From assembly GCF_034670125.1 (NCBI RefSeq), contig NZ_JAXMOC010000006.1, forward strand, positions 1 to 64,000: a stretch of 64,000 nucleotides of DNA, in the 5' to 3' direction. The position numbers and the translations under genes are program-made. Source of the stretch: Maricaulis sp034670125 (GTDB lineage Bacteria; Pseudomonadota; Alphaproteobacteria; Caulobacterales; Maricaulaceae). The notes beneath the pieces are model-generated. The model saw only the letters and a program-made list of their open reading frames with translations. It had not been told where the DNA came from and ran no database searches. Positions 53,624 through 62,118 of the stretch are shown one piece after another (position 1 is the stretch's first letter; each line of letters starts with the position of its first letter).

Positions 53624-53650
53624 GAAAAATGTGCCTGTCCCAGTTTCTCG
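53624..53650 (+). repeat. Right inverted copy of the RAYT-flanking motif
   Basis: GGGAAAAATGTGCCTGTCCC and the following AGTTTCTCG begin five bases after the transposase stop and mirror the copy at 52866-52893. The pair frames exactly the transposase gene. Confidence 0.7.
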
Positions 53651-53655
53651 TCCGG

Positions 53656-53737
53656 CGGTCTCTCGGCAAGCGGTTTAGGGTGAAGTTTGCGCCGCGGCGC
53701 GGCGGATAAGGTGGACTAATTGTGTCTGTCCCGGTTT
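53656..53737 (+). repeat. Direct repeat, right copy, around the RAYT region
   Basis: It matches 52190-52272, from CGGTCTCTCGGCAAGCGGTT to TGTGTCTGTCCCGGTTT, with the TGCGCC hairpin arm shortened by a few bases. Only the right end of the REP element is present here. The 184 bases that follow hold no supported feature. Confidence 0.8.
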
Positions 53738-53921
53738 CCCCAAAGAGCGTGACCATGTGCGATTACGGCCATGTCACTAACTATTTACGGTTCCCATATT
53801 CGGACGCGACCTCTGCCCCGACCGACCAGACCGAAGCGTGGTAAGCCATGAGTAAAGAACGGTACATTCCCCATTAAGTCACGCCATGAGCTAGCTCGTG
53901 TTCGCCACACTTTACCCACAC

Positions 53922-54374
53922 CTATACAGCATAACCTTTACCAGACATTATAATAGATACGCGAGAGTCATCATCATTGCTTTTGTAATCCTCAAGGCCC
54001 CAGACAAGAATACGAATTCGGGCACATGAGTACCGTAGTTTTTTTCGATATTGAAAACAGGCGTACGCCAAATTAACCGCCGCGTTACGGCCACCTTCCG
54101 CCCGCATATAGTTAAAAGCACGCTTGATCGTCTGCCACGCGAAGTTGCGACGAAAACAGAATTTGTTTTGCCACTTGTAGAGAGCGGTAAATATCATTGT
54201 GTAGTTTACACCACCAAACGTAGGCTCCACAATCTCATATCCAGGGGCGCCAATAAGCATCTCAAACAGGCGTCCTTCTGACAAAAATTTCTCAGCCCTA
54301 TTCTGCACGATTTCAATTTCCTCCATCAACCTCTGTTGTTGAGTAGGTATCCGTTTCCGAACACCTTGGAGCAT
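53922..54374 (-). CDS. Hypothetical protein, AT-rich orphan
   Basis: A 150-residue ORF with basic and aromatic-rich sequence (FTALYKWQNKFCFRRNFAWQ) and no signal peptide or membrane helix. The ATG at 54374 has GGAG about ten bases upstream; MEEIEIVQ at 54323 is a second option. No family is recognised. Composition is lower in GC than the genome average seen here, as for the gene at 52332. The length and lack of an overlapping alternative support it only moderately. Confidence 0.45.
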   Translation of the reverse strand: MLQGVRKRIPTQQQRLMEEIEIVQNRAEKFLSEGRLFEMLIGAPGYEIVEPTFGGVNYTMIFTALYKWQNKFCFRRNFAWQTIKRAFNYMRAEGGRNAAVNLAYACFQYRKKLRYSCARIRILVWGLEDYKSNDDDSRVSIIMSGKGYAV

Positions 54375-54533
54375 CGATCTGCCGCTCCGAAGCCTCCCCA
54401 CTTGTGCGCCCGGAATTTGGACAAAACAGGGACACACAGCATTTATCCCGCATCCAGTTGACCTGAGCCCCTCGGGTCCCTCGATTATTTCGAGAGTCTG
54501 AGCCTTTCATAGTCCATGGTTTGTGATGTGGCG

Positions 54534-54581
54534 AGCGTGCCGGGAGCGGAGCCCCCGCGTAGCTCGAGCGACCGGCACGCT
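54534..54581. repeat. Inverted repeat AGCGTGCCGG / CCGGCACGCT
   Basis: Perfect 10-bp arms separated by 28 bases, with the loop itself rich in CGAGC-type words. It could act as a terminator-like hairpin for the flanking genes but has no T-run. Confidence 0.6.
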
Positions 54582-54604
54582 GCGAGCGTCGAGCGGACCC
54601 GATG

Positions 54605-54635
54605 CGCCCACCGCACCATAAACCCCTTGCCGAAT
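54605..54635. repeat. Degenerate REP outer arm
   Basis: CACCATAAACCCCTTGCCG is close to the left arm of the REP copy at 28412 (CCATAAATCCCTTGCCGG) and to the reverse complement of the right arm at 52200. It would mark the far edge of the accessory segment that starts at tRNA-Thr. The remaining bases to 54751 hold no feature. Confidence 0.4.
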
Positions 54636-54751
54636 GTATGCCGTAAAACAATTGCCCCCGCCCCTTGCCGCGGTGGCGGTGTCTGGTATTGGCTTGGGAG
54701 CGTTGGGCTCGTCGTCTGTGGGGTGGCGACCGGCGGTAGACGGGGCGGGGT

Positions 54752-55219
54752 TTGCAGGTTTTTCAATCAGACTGGGTGCGCGCTTTGGGAGTGCTGACCG
54801 TGGCCGTACTGGGCGCGGCAGCGATTGTGTCTGCCAGCGACGAGACGCATGCCGAGGCGGAACCCGTTCCGGTCATCTACTCCATCCTGAACATGACCGA
54901 ACGGATGGCGGACCGGCACGCCTGTCCGCTGGACCTGGTGCATGCGCGCGAGCTGATCGAGACGCGCTATGCGGCGACCGGGTACCGGTTGGAATTCAGC
55001 CCCCTGGCCGACGGGCCGGATGTGCTGCTGCATGAACTCGCCGCGACGGTTTCGCCGGAACCGGACGCGAGCACGGGCGACTGTGCGTGGACGGTGCATG
55101 TCAGTTTCCAGGGCGCGACCGCGACCTATCAGTCGACCGTCGCGCCGTCCTCGACACCGCTCGAACGGGTCGACCTGGCTCCGCTGCCTGCAGCCTCCCT
55201 CGCGACCGACACCCGATGA
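54752..55219 (+). CDS. Secreted or anchored protein of unknown function
   Basis: The 155-residue ORF begins at TTG (54752; GTG at 54776 is an alternative) and has an N-terminal hydrophobic segment (LGVLTVAVLGAAAIVSAS). The rest includes two cysteines (HACPLDL and GDCAWTV) that could pair. I do not recognise a family. The last codon overlaps the start of the prolyl iminopeptidase gene (ATGA), so translation is coupled and the ORF is likely real. Confidence 0.6.
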   Translation: MQVFQSDWVRALGVLTVAVLGAAAIVSASDETHAEAEPVPVIYSILNMTERMADRHACPLDLVHARELIETRYAATGYRLEFSPLADGPDVLLHELAATVSPEPDASTGDCAWTVHVSFQGATATYQSTVAPSSTPLERVDLAPLPAASLATDTR

Positions 55220-56238
55220 GCGCCTTTCACCCGCCCTGCACGCCGCACCAGAGCGGCCATCTGGACGTCGGTGACGGGCATGCGATTTATTGGGAAAGCG
55301 CCGGAAACCCGGACGGCATCCCGCTGCTGGTGCTGCATGGCGGTCCGGGATCGGGGATTTCCGACAAGTTCCGGAAGATGTTCGACCCGCAGCGTTTCCG
55401 CATCATCCTGCTCGACCAGCGCGGCGCCGGTCGTTCGACGCCGCACCTGTCGCTAACGGCCAATACGACCGCCCATCTGGTCGGCGATCTGGAAGCCCTG
55501 CGCCAACACCTCTCGATCGAACGCTGGATGGTGTTCGGCCCGTCCTGGGGATCGACGCTGGCGCTGGCCTATGCCCAGACGCATCCACACGTCGTCATTG
55601 GCCTCATTGTCGGGGCCATCTTTACCGCCCGCGCGGTTGAACTCGACTGGTGGCACAGCCCGGACGGCGCGCCGACCCTCTTTCCCGACGCCTTTGCGAC
55701 CTTCATCGCGCCGGTCCCGCAAGCAGACCGCGCGTCACCCAAGGCGATCATGCGCTGGTATCTTGCCGAGATGCAGGACGAAGTCGCGCGCGGGCTTCCG
55801 GACCTGGCAGGCCTGGCTGACCTCTCGACCCCGCTCGAAACCCTGCGCCGCTCGGCCGTCTATCGCTGGACCGAGTATGAGGACCGCCTCTCCTATCTCG
55901 ACAATCCGCCGGAGGCGGTGCGGGCCGGACTGGCGGCGCGGGGCGCCGGCTTTGTCGCCGCCCACTCGCTGATCGAAGCGCATTATTTCAGCCAGGGGTG
56001 TTTCCTCGAGGAAGGCGAATTGCTGGCCAAGGCCGGCCGACTGGCGGACATTCCGATGGGCATCCTGCACGGCCGCTACGACATGGTGTGCCCGGCCCGC
56101 ACCGCCTTTGACCTCGCCGCGGCCTGTCCGCACGCCGATTTCCGGCTGGTTGCGGTCAATGGGCACGGCATGACCGAGGTCAGCCAGGCCGAGCTGAACT
56201 CGCTTGTCGATGCCGTGGTCTCCCGCATCGCCCTGTAG
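55216..56238 (+). CDS. pip: Prolyl iminopeptidase
   Basis: Serine peptidase that removes N-terminal proline. The 340-residue alpha/beta hydrolase has LVLHGGPGSG (oxyanion loop), LLDQRGAGRSTP, nucleophile S110 in FGPSWGSTLALAYAQTHP, and the C-terminal His in NGHGMTEV, with the acid in HGRYDMVCP. The start at 55216 (MSAFHPP) is fixed by the ATGA overlap with the preceding gene; the frame continues open further upstream but only antisense to that gene's reading. The length is slightly longer than typical (about 315). Confidence 0.94.
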   Translation: MSAFHPPCTPHQSGHLDVGDGHAIYWESAGNPDGIPLLVLHGGPGSGISDKFRKMFDPQRFRIILLDQRGAGRSTPHLSLTANTTAHLVGDLEALRQHLSIERWMVFGPSWGSTLALAYAQTHPHVVIGLIVGAIFTARAVELDWWHSPDGAPTLFPDAFATFIAPVPQADRASPKAIMRWYLAEMQDEVARGLPDLAGLADLSTPLETLRRSAVYRWTEYEDRLSYLDNPPEAVRAGLAARGAGFVAAHSLIEAHYFSQGCFLEEGELLAKAGRLADIPMGILHGRYDMVCPARTAFDLAAACPHADFRLVAVNGHGMTEVSQAELNSLVDAVVSRIAL

Positions 56239-56250
56239 GAGGTGAGCGGG

Positions 56251-56982
56251 TCAGGCGTCCGGCGCGACCGGCATCCAGGCGTGGATTGCGATGGCGACCT
56301 CGCCGCCTGTGAAATCACCACCATTGGCCGCCAGCTCGATCGGCGTATCCGAATAAAGGGCCGTCGGACCGATCACGCCCAGATTGCTGGCGCCTTCGGC
56401 TATGCCCAGCGAGCCGCCGAACTTGGTGCGCTCGCCGGACAGGCCGCAATCGAACGAGCTTGCGCCGGTGATCGCTGAAACGGTTCGCACCGACACACAG
56501 AAGACCACCGCACGGGCGGGAATGACGACTGCGCTGGCCACAACCGAACCGCTCAGCCCGGTCAGGGTCTCCTCGATGATCAAGGCGCGGGTTGCGGCGC
56601 CGCCATTGCCCTGCGTCAGGACCGTATCGGATGGCGCCGGCCGCCAGCGGGCGTTGGCTGTGTCCCAGAAAAGGCTGGCCTGCTCATCAATGACCGATAC
56701 CCGCCAGCCGTCGGCCGGGGTGAAGCCGGTCCAGTATCCGTCCCGCCAGACGGCAATGTCGCCGGCTTCCAGGCTCGACCAGGCGTCACCGCTGGCCCCG
56801 TCCGGGATGATCCAGGCGGCGCCCTCGGCCGGCGTGGCGGGTTCCGCCGTCACGCTGCGACTTTCCACGACGGCCTGCACCAGGGCATCGAGCCGCATCA
56901 GTGCCTCGTTCACGGTGACATGTTTTTGCGCCTGGGCGGGCATGACGAGCGGCAGATCGAGTGTCGGACTGGTCTGGGACAT
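56251..56982 (-). CDS. DUF2793 protein (gene transfer agent/phage tail-associated)
   Basis: The 243-residue protein starts MSQTSPTLDLPLVMPAQAQ and continues with KHVTVNEALMRLDALVQAVV, the defining part of DUF2793. The middle part has a Trp-rich beta region (AAWIIPDGASGDAWSS, DGYWTGFTPADGWRV) and a C-terminal beta domain ending HAWMPVAPDA. In Rhodobacterales and Caulobacterales such proteins are associated with gene transfer agents or tail fibres and may bind the cell surface. No other GTA gene is in the window. The start at 56982 has GGAG upstream. Confidence 0.85.
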   Translation of the reverse strand: MSQTSPTLDLPLVMPAQAQKHVTVNEALMRLDALVQAVVESRSVTAEPATPAEGAAWIIPDGASGDAWSSLEAGDIAVWRDGYWTGFTPADGWRVSVIDEQASLFWDTANARWRPAPSDTVLTQGNGGAATRALIIEETLTGLSGSVVASAVVIPARAVVFCVSVRTVSAITGASSFDCGLSGERTKFGGSLGIAEGASNLGVIGPTALYSDTPIELAANGGDFTGGEVAIAIHAWMPVAPDA

Positions 56983-57138
56983 GGGGTTTCTCCTCGCTGG
57001 CCCGCCAGTCTGTGGCAAGATGGGGAAGCGGGGATAAGCGGCCACACTGTCCTCGCTTCAGTGACCCACTTGACGCACGCGCCGTGCGCGCTTTCTCTCC
57101 GCCGCACAAAGACACCACCAAGATCGAGGAAACCGGGC

Positions 57139-58581
57139 ATGACTGACACTATCCGCGCCCTCGCCGGGGATTTCCCGGCCCAGACGCCGGCCAGCTGGAC
57201 GGCCCTGGCCGAAAAAGCCCTGCGCGGCGCCGATTTCGACGCCACGCTCGGCCGCACCACGATCGACGGCATCAAGCGCGGCCCGGCCTTCTTCGCGCGC
57301 CCGGATGGCAGCCATGCTGTCGATGCGGCGCCGCGCGACCTCCACCTGCCCTGGGGTATCCGTCAGACCCTGGTCGAAGCCTCGCCCGAGGCGGCCAATA
57401 CCGCCGCGCTGGATGATCTGATGGGCGGCGTCTCCGAATTGGAGCTGCGGCTCGATCCGACGGGTCAATTCGGCCTCAAGGCGAATGAGATCGAATTGCT
57501 GGACGCGGCCCTGAAAGGCGTCGACCTCACCCTCGCGCCTATCCATCTGGACAGTCTGGGCGGACAGGGCCACCACGCCCACCTGCTGCTGACCCTGTTT
57601 GCCCGTCGCCGCATCGACGGGGAGCTTGTCAGCGGGGGACTCGGGCTCCACCCGGTCGAGCGCGCCGCCCGGCAGGGTATCGCGCTGGATGAGGATTGTT
57701 TCCCCAAGGCCGCCGCCCTGACCGAGCTGGCCCAGGCCGCTTTCCCCAATCTCAAGGTCTTCCGCTGCGACGCCGCCCACATGTTCGAGGCAGGCGCCAG
57801 TGAGAGCCAGGAACTGGCCATCATGGCCGCATCGGCTGCGACCTATATGCGCCTGATGATGAAGACCGGGCTGGACGCCAATGCCGCAGCCAAAGCCATT
57901 GAGGCGCGCCTGGCCGCCGACGCCGACATCCACCTCACCATCGCCAAGCTGCGCGCCGCGCGCCGCATCTTTGCCCGCATCGCGGAAAGCTTCGGCGCTA
58001 CGGGTGAGGCGCGGCGCCTGTCGCTGCATGTCACCACCGCCGCGCGCATGCTCTCAGCCCGTGACGCCTGGACCAATCTGATCCGCAATGCCTGCGCCGG
58101 TTTTGCCGCGGCCGCTGGCGGCGCCGACGCGATCACCGTGCGACCGATGACCGAAGCCATCGGTCGCCCGACCGGCTTTGCGCGCCGGGTCGCCCGCAAT
58201 CTTCACATCCTGCTCGCCGAGGAGAGCCATCTGGGCAAGGTCACCGACCCGGCTGCCGGCTCTTACCTGCACGAGACCCTGGCTGACAGCCTGGCGCAAT
58301 CGGCCTGGTCCCTGTTCCAGGAGATCGAGCGTCGCGGTGGTCTGGTCGACGCCTTTGCCACAGGCTGGCTGCAGGGCGAGATCGGCAAATCGCGCGAGGC
58401 CTCGCTGGCCCGGATCGCCAGCGGCGAGGCCCAGATCCTCGGTGTCACGCAATACAAGGATCCCGACCCGCGCCCCGTCGAGACGGACGGGGCCTGGCCA
58501 GACCTCGACGCGCCGGAGGATGCACTTGTCGCGACCCGTTTCGCCGCGCGATTTGAAGCTGAGATGGAGGCGGCACAATGA
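57139..58581 (+). CDS. mutA: Methylmalonyl-CoA mutase, small (non-catalytic) subunit
   Basis: The 480-residue subunit has the TIM-barrel of the mutase family without the cobalamin-binding domain. It contains FDATLGRTTIDGIKRGPAFF, ESQELAIMAASAATYMRLM, LSARDAWTNLIRNACAGFA and the LAEESHLGKVTDPAAGSYLH segment found in MutA. It stabilises MutB and forms a heterodimer. The start at 57139 (MTDTIRA) follows a GGAAACC region and agrees with the family; the larger frame is not supported. Its stop overlaps the mutB start. Confidence 0.95.
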   Translation: MTDTIRALAGDFPAQTPASWTALAEKALRGADFDATLGRTTIDGIKRGPAFFARPDGSHAVDAAPRDLHLPWGIRQTLVEASPEAANTAALDDLMGGVSELELRLDPTGQFGLKANEIELLDAALKGVDLTLAPIHLDSLGGQGHHAHLLLTLFARRRIDGELVSGGLGLHPVERAARQGIALDEDCFPKAAALTELAQAAFPNLKVFRCDAAHMFEAGASESQELAIMAASAATYMRLMMKTGLDANAAAKAIEARLAADADIHLTIAKLRAARRIFARIAESFGATGEARRLSLHVTTAARMLSARDAWTNLIRNACAGFAAAAGGADAITVRPMTEAIGRPTGFARRVARNLHILLAEESHLGKVTDPAAGSYLHETLADSLAQSAWSLFQEIERRGGLVDAFATGWLQGEIGKSREASLARIASGEAQILGVTQYKDPDPRPVETDGAWPDLDAPEDALVATRFAARFEAEMEAAQ

Positions 58582-60734
58582 CCCTGACATCCCAAAACAT
58601 TGCCCCTGATTTCACCACGATCGAGCTGGGCGAAGCACGCAGCCCCGGCAGTGGCTCCCGTGAGCCCTGGACGCCCGCCGAAGGCATTCCGGTGCAGTCG
58701 CAATACCGCGCCGAAGACAGCAACGGGATCGACTTTCTGGGCTCCGTCCCCGGCGCCGCCCCCTTCGTGCGCGGCCCCTACCCGACCATGTTCGGTCAGC
58801 GCCCGTGGACGATTCGCCAATATGCCGGTTTCTCGACGGCAGAAGACTCAAACGCCTTTTATCGCCGCAATCTGGCGGCCGGCCAGAAAGGCCTCTCTGT
58901 CGCTTTCGATCTGGCCACCCATCGCGGTTATGACAGTGACCATCCGCGCGTCGCCGGTGATGTCGGCATGGCCGGCGTGGCCATCGATTCGATCTATGAC
59001 ACCCGCACCCTGTTTGACGGCATTCCGCTGGATGAGATGTCGGTGTCGATGACGATGAATGGCGCCGTCCTGCCGATCATGGCGCTCTATATCGTCGCCG
59101 CCGAGGAACAGGGCGTGAAGCCGGAACAACTCTCGGGGACGATCCAGAACGACATCCTCAAGGAGTTCATGGTCCGCAACACCTATATCTACCCGCCGGT
59201 GCCATCGATGCGGATCATTTCGGACATTTTCGAGTACACGTCCGAGCACATGCCACGCTTCAACTCGATTTCGATCTCCGGCTATCACATGCAGGAGGCG
59301 GGTGCCCCGGCGGACCTGGAACTCGCCTACACGATCGCCGACGGGCTGGAATACATCCAGACCGGGATTGATGCCGGCCTCGACGTCGACACCTTCGCGC
59401 CGCGCCTCTCCTTCTTCTTCGGCATCGGCATGAATGTCTTCATGGAGATCGCCAAGCTGCGCGCGGCGCGCCTGCTGTGGGCCAAGCTGGTCAAGGAGCA
59501 TTTCAATCCCAAGTCCGACAAGTCGATCTGCCTGCGCACCCACTGCCAGACATCCGGCTGGTCGCTCGCCGCCCAGGACGTGTTCAACAATGTCGGCCGC
59601 ACGGCGCTGGAAGCCATTGCTGCCGTCGATGGACACACCCAGTCCCTGCACACCAATTCGCTGGACGAGGCCCTCGCCCTGCCGACTGATTTTTCGGCCC
59701 GCATCGCCCGCAATACCCAGCTATTGCTGGCTGGCGAAGCGCATCTTTGCGATGCTATCGATCCTTGGGGCGGCTCTCACTACATAGAACGCCTGACCCA
59801 TGACCTCGCGGCCCGGGCGCTCGACCATATCGCCGAGGTCGACGCGCTGGGCGGCATGGCCAAGGCCATCGAGGCCGGCATTCCCAAACTGCGCATCGAG
59901 GAAGGCGCGGCGCGCACCCAGGCCCAGATCGACAGCGGTCGCCAGACCATTACCGGGGTCAACAAGTTCCGCCTCGACGAGGAAGAGGACGTGCCCGTCC
60001 TCAAGGTCGACAATTATCTCGTCCGCAAACAGCAGATCGAAAAGCTGGAACGCCTGCGCGCCGAACGTGATCCCAAGGCGCTCAAGGCCGCGCTGGACGC
60101 TCTCGCCGAGGCGGCCCGCACCGGGACCGGCAATCTGCTCGCCCTCTCCGTCGATGCCGCGAGGGCCAAGGCCACGGTCGGCGAGATCTCCGACGCGATG
60201 GAAACCGCCTTCAACCGACATGTCGCCAAGATCAAGACGGTCAAGGGTGTCTATGGCGAGGTCGCGGGTGATGATGACCGGGTGAAGAAAGCCCGCTCCC
60301 TCGCCGAGGCCTTCGAGGCACGCTTCGGTGAAAAGCCGAAAATCCTGATCGCCAAGCTGGGTCAGGACGGCCATGACCGTGGCCAGAAAGTCGTCGCCTC
60401 GGCCTATGCGGATCTGGGCTGGGAGGTCGTCGTCGGACCGCTTTTCCAGACACCGGAAGAAGCCGCCGGCCTGGCTGTCTCCGAGAAGGTTCACGCCGCT
60501 GCGGCCTCGTCCCTGGCTGCCGGGCACCTGACCCTGGTGCCGGAGTTGAGAACCGCCCTCAGCCAGCGCGGCCGTGATGATATCCTTATCGTGGTCGGGG
60601 GTGTCATCCCGCCCGATGACGAACCCGTGCTGCGCCAAATGGGCGCCGCCGCAGTCTTCCCGCCCGGCACCGTGATCGCCGACAGCGCCCTGGTGCTGCT
60701 GGAGCGCATGGGGATGGAGCTGGAGGACGGTTGA
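58578..60734 (+). CDS. mutB: Methylmalonyl-CoA mutase, large (catalytic) subunit
   Basis: Adenosylcobalamin enzyme that interconverts methylmalonyl-CoA and succinyl-CoA, ending propionate, odd-chain and Ile/Val/Thr degradation. The 718-residue protein shows PWTIRQYAGFSTAEDSNAFY (CoA and substrate binding with the catalytic Tyr), FDLATHRGYDSDHPRV, RTHCQTSGWSLAAQD and the C-terminal B12 domain with DGHDRG (H599, D597), followed by GPLFQTPEEA and VVGGVIPPDD. The length is standard. No meaB or epimerase gene is in the window. Confidence 0.97.
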   Translation: MTLTSQNIAPDFTTIELGEARSPGSGSREPWTPAEGIPVQSQYRAEDSNGIDFLGSVPGAAPFVRGPYPTMFGQRPWTIRQYAGFSTAEDSNAFYRRNLAAGQKGLSVAFDLATHRGYDSDHPRVAGDVGMAGVAIDSIYDTRTLFDGIPLDEMSVSMTMNGAVLPIMALYIVAAEEQGVKPEQLSGTIQNDILKEFMVRNTYIYPPVPSMRIISDIFEYTSEHMPRFNSISISGYHMQEAGAPADLELAYTIADGLEYIQTGIDAGLDVDTFAPRLSFFFGIGMNVFMEIAKLRAARLLWAKLVKEHFNPKSDKSICLRTHCQTSGWSLAAQDVFNNVGRTALEAIAAVDGHTQSLHTNSLDEALALPTDFSARIARNTQLLLAGEAHLCDAIDPWGGSHYIERLTHDLAARALDHIAEVDALGGMAKAIEAGIPKLRIEEGAARTQAQIDSGRQTITGVNKFRLDEEEDVPVLKVDNYLVRKQQIEKLERLRAERDPKALKAALDALAEAARTGTGNLLALSVDAARAKATVGEISDAMETAFNRHVAKIKTVKGVYGEVAGDDDRVKKARSLAEAFEARFGEKPKILIAKLGQDGHDRGQKVVASAYADLGWEVVVGPLFQTPEEAAGLAVSEKVHAAAASSLAAGHLTLVPELRTALSQRGRDDILIVVGGVIPPDDEPVLRQMGAAAVFPPGTVIADSALVLLERMGMELEDG

Positions 60735-60841
60735 GGCAGCCGGTCCTCGCCCGAAAAAGGCGCGGTGGTGGTGCGCGCAGCGGGGGAGAAAGAAACGCGC
60801 CTGCCCCGCCGAAACTCGCGCGCCCCGCGGTTTGCGCCATA

Positions 60842-60961
60842 CATGACTTGTCAGCGAGCAGGCCGCATCCGGTTTTCCAGCTCAAGGGTGAAACCGCGAA
60901 GCGGCGGCTATGCCGCCCTTGACCTGGAAAACCGGATACGGCGACGTCCCGGCAAGTGATG
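60842..60961. repeat. REP-type palindromic element, full copy
   Basis: Outer arms CATGACTTG and CAAGTGATG enclose GGTTTTCCAG/CTGGAAAACC and CTCAAGGG/CCCTTGA with the inner CGAAGCGGCGGC loop. The stem bases differ from the other copies on both sides, keeping pairing. The left end of the main stem reads CCGCATCCGG against CCGGATACGG, one mismatch. Confidence 0.85.
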
Positions 60962-61023
60962 AATGGGCGGGTGAGCGCTGCGCGCCCCCTCCCGGACGCG
61001 ACTTATCCCCGTTGTGCGCCTCT

Positions 61024-61132
61024 TTCCTTCTCCCTTGGGAGAAGGTGGCCGGAGGCCGGATGAGGGGGGAATTTTCCTGCGGTCACCGGGATTTACCCCT
61101 CACCCTGACCCTCTCCCAGGGGAGAGGGAAAG
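61024..61132. repeat. Palindromic repeat (CTTCTCCC / CCTCTCCC type)
   Basis: TCCTTCTCCCTTGGGAGAAGG and the later CCCTCTCCCAGGGGAGAGGG are self-complementary hairpins in a 110-bp unit with GGATGAGGGG and CCCCTCACCC pairing in between. It is another of the GTGGCC...GGATGAGGG family of intergenic repeats. The first string here is quoted in parts: CCTTCTCCCTTGGG and AGAAGG. Confidence 0.7.
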
Positions 61133-61186
61133 TGCGCGCCAGCTAATAATCGAGAAAACTTATCCTCCCCCCTTATCCGCCGACAC

Positions 61187-61477
61187 ATAATGGCTTCGGT
61201 TTTCGGGACGGGAGGCACGAGCTCAGTCACTTGTGCCCGGAAACGAGCGGAGCCTGTCCGCGCCTTGGATGTGACACTCCAAAGCTCCGGCAGGGCGTGC
61301 GACCAGGTCGCGGGGCACTAAACGACCGACCCCATCTACCTGACGCATTGGAATCGGGGTGGAGACAGCCCGGGAAACCTCCGCGAGCGGGATGCCGAGG
61401 ACACCACGGACACCGCCTACCAGCCAAACGGACACCCTGGTGTCCGCCGACATCCCGTTCCCTCCCATCCTTCGGCG
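61187..61477 (+). ncRNA. Structured-RNA-like repeat, copy 2
   Basis: Second copy of the 290-bp segment at 27909. Outside one helix and a few T/C changes the first 230 bases are identical. The variable helix is TTGGA (61265-61269) with TCCAA (61278-61282), whereas copy 1 has TCGGG/CCCGA. The 3' stem CGGACACC/GGTGTCCG is also kept. It lies downstream of a REP element and ahead of a lipoprotein gene on the same strand. Identity to a known RNA class was not established. Confidence 0.5.
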
Positions 61478-61609
61478 CTATTGCGTGCGAAGACGAAAAG
61501 CCGTGAACGTTGCCGAGGGAGAAATCCCTGGCGTGATACATTCGTCCTTCATCGACCTGTCAGCCAGCCTGTGTCACCCTGCGCTGTCATCATGCTTCAG
61601 GAGACAGCG

Positions 61610-62089
61610 ATGCGACCGGTCCTTGCTTGCCTCATCCTTGCCGCCACGCTGACCGCTTGCGCCAGCAGCCCGTCCGTTTATGCGCCCGCTGGCGATGGCG
61701 ACCGGGGCTATACAGACACCAGGATCGAACAGGACCGTTTTCGTGTCCGCTTCGCGTCCGGCGCGGACATGGAATTTGACGAAGCCGAGAGCATGGCCCT
61801 GCGCCGGGCCGCCGAGATCACGCTGAACAATGGTGGCGATTGGTTTTTGGTAACCAGCCGCACCCTGGATGGCAATGACCGCAACCCGGTCGGGGTTTCG
61901 ACCGGCGTCAGCATCTCATCCGGGTCACGCGGGCGGTCATCCCGCGGTGTCGGTCTCGGCCTGCGTTTTGACGGGGATGCCGGTGAAAAATCGGTCTCGC
62001 TGGTGATTCTGATACGATCGGGGCCCTTGCCGCCAGATCCCAACGCCTATGACGCGCGCGACGTCCTGGTCAATCTGGCCGGGCCCTGA
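61610..62089 (+). CDS. Lipoprotein, CC0125/CC1285 family
   Basis: The 159-residue protein starts with a lipoprotein signal, RPVLACLILAATLTACASS, with the lipobox Cys. The mature part has GYTDTRIEQDRFRVRFA and MALRRAAEITLNNGGDWFLV, conserved in the small lipoprotein family first named in Caulobacter (CC0125/CC1285). A Gly/Ser/Arg-rich stretch (SSGSRGRSSRGVGLG) precedes the C-terminus. AGGAGA lies six bases upstream of the ATG at 61610; an earlier ATG at 61592 lacks it. The role in the envelope is unknown. Confidence 0.85.
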   Translation: MRPVLACLILAATLTACASSPSVYAPAGDGDRGYTDTRIEQDRFRVRFASGADMEFDEAESMALRRAAEITLNNGGDWFLVTSRTLDGNDRNPVGVSTGVSISSGSRGRSSRGVGLGLRFDGDAGEKSVSLVILIRSGPLPPDPNAYDARDVLVNLAGP

Positions 62090-62118
62090 GACCTGTCACC
62101 GTATCAACCCGACCGCGT

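Noticed and set aside
51839..54751. Integrative element with attachment sites at tRNA-Thr
   Set aside because: No integrase gene and no duplicate of the tRNA 3' end were found in the window; only reported as a possible old island.
61223..61541. Short ORFs within both copies of the 290-bp repeat
   Set aside because: The two copies encode similar peptides only because the DNA is nearly identical; the differences between copies keep RNA pairing rather than a reading frame.
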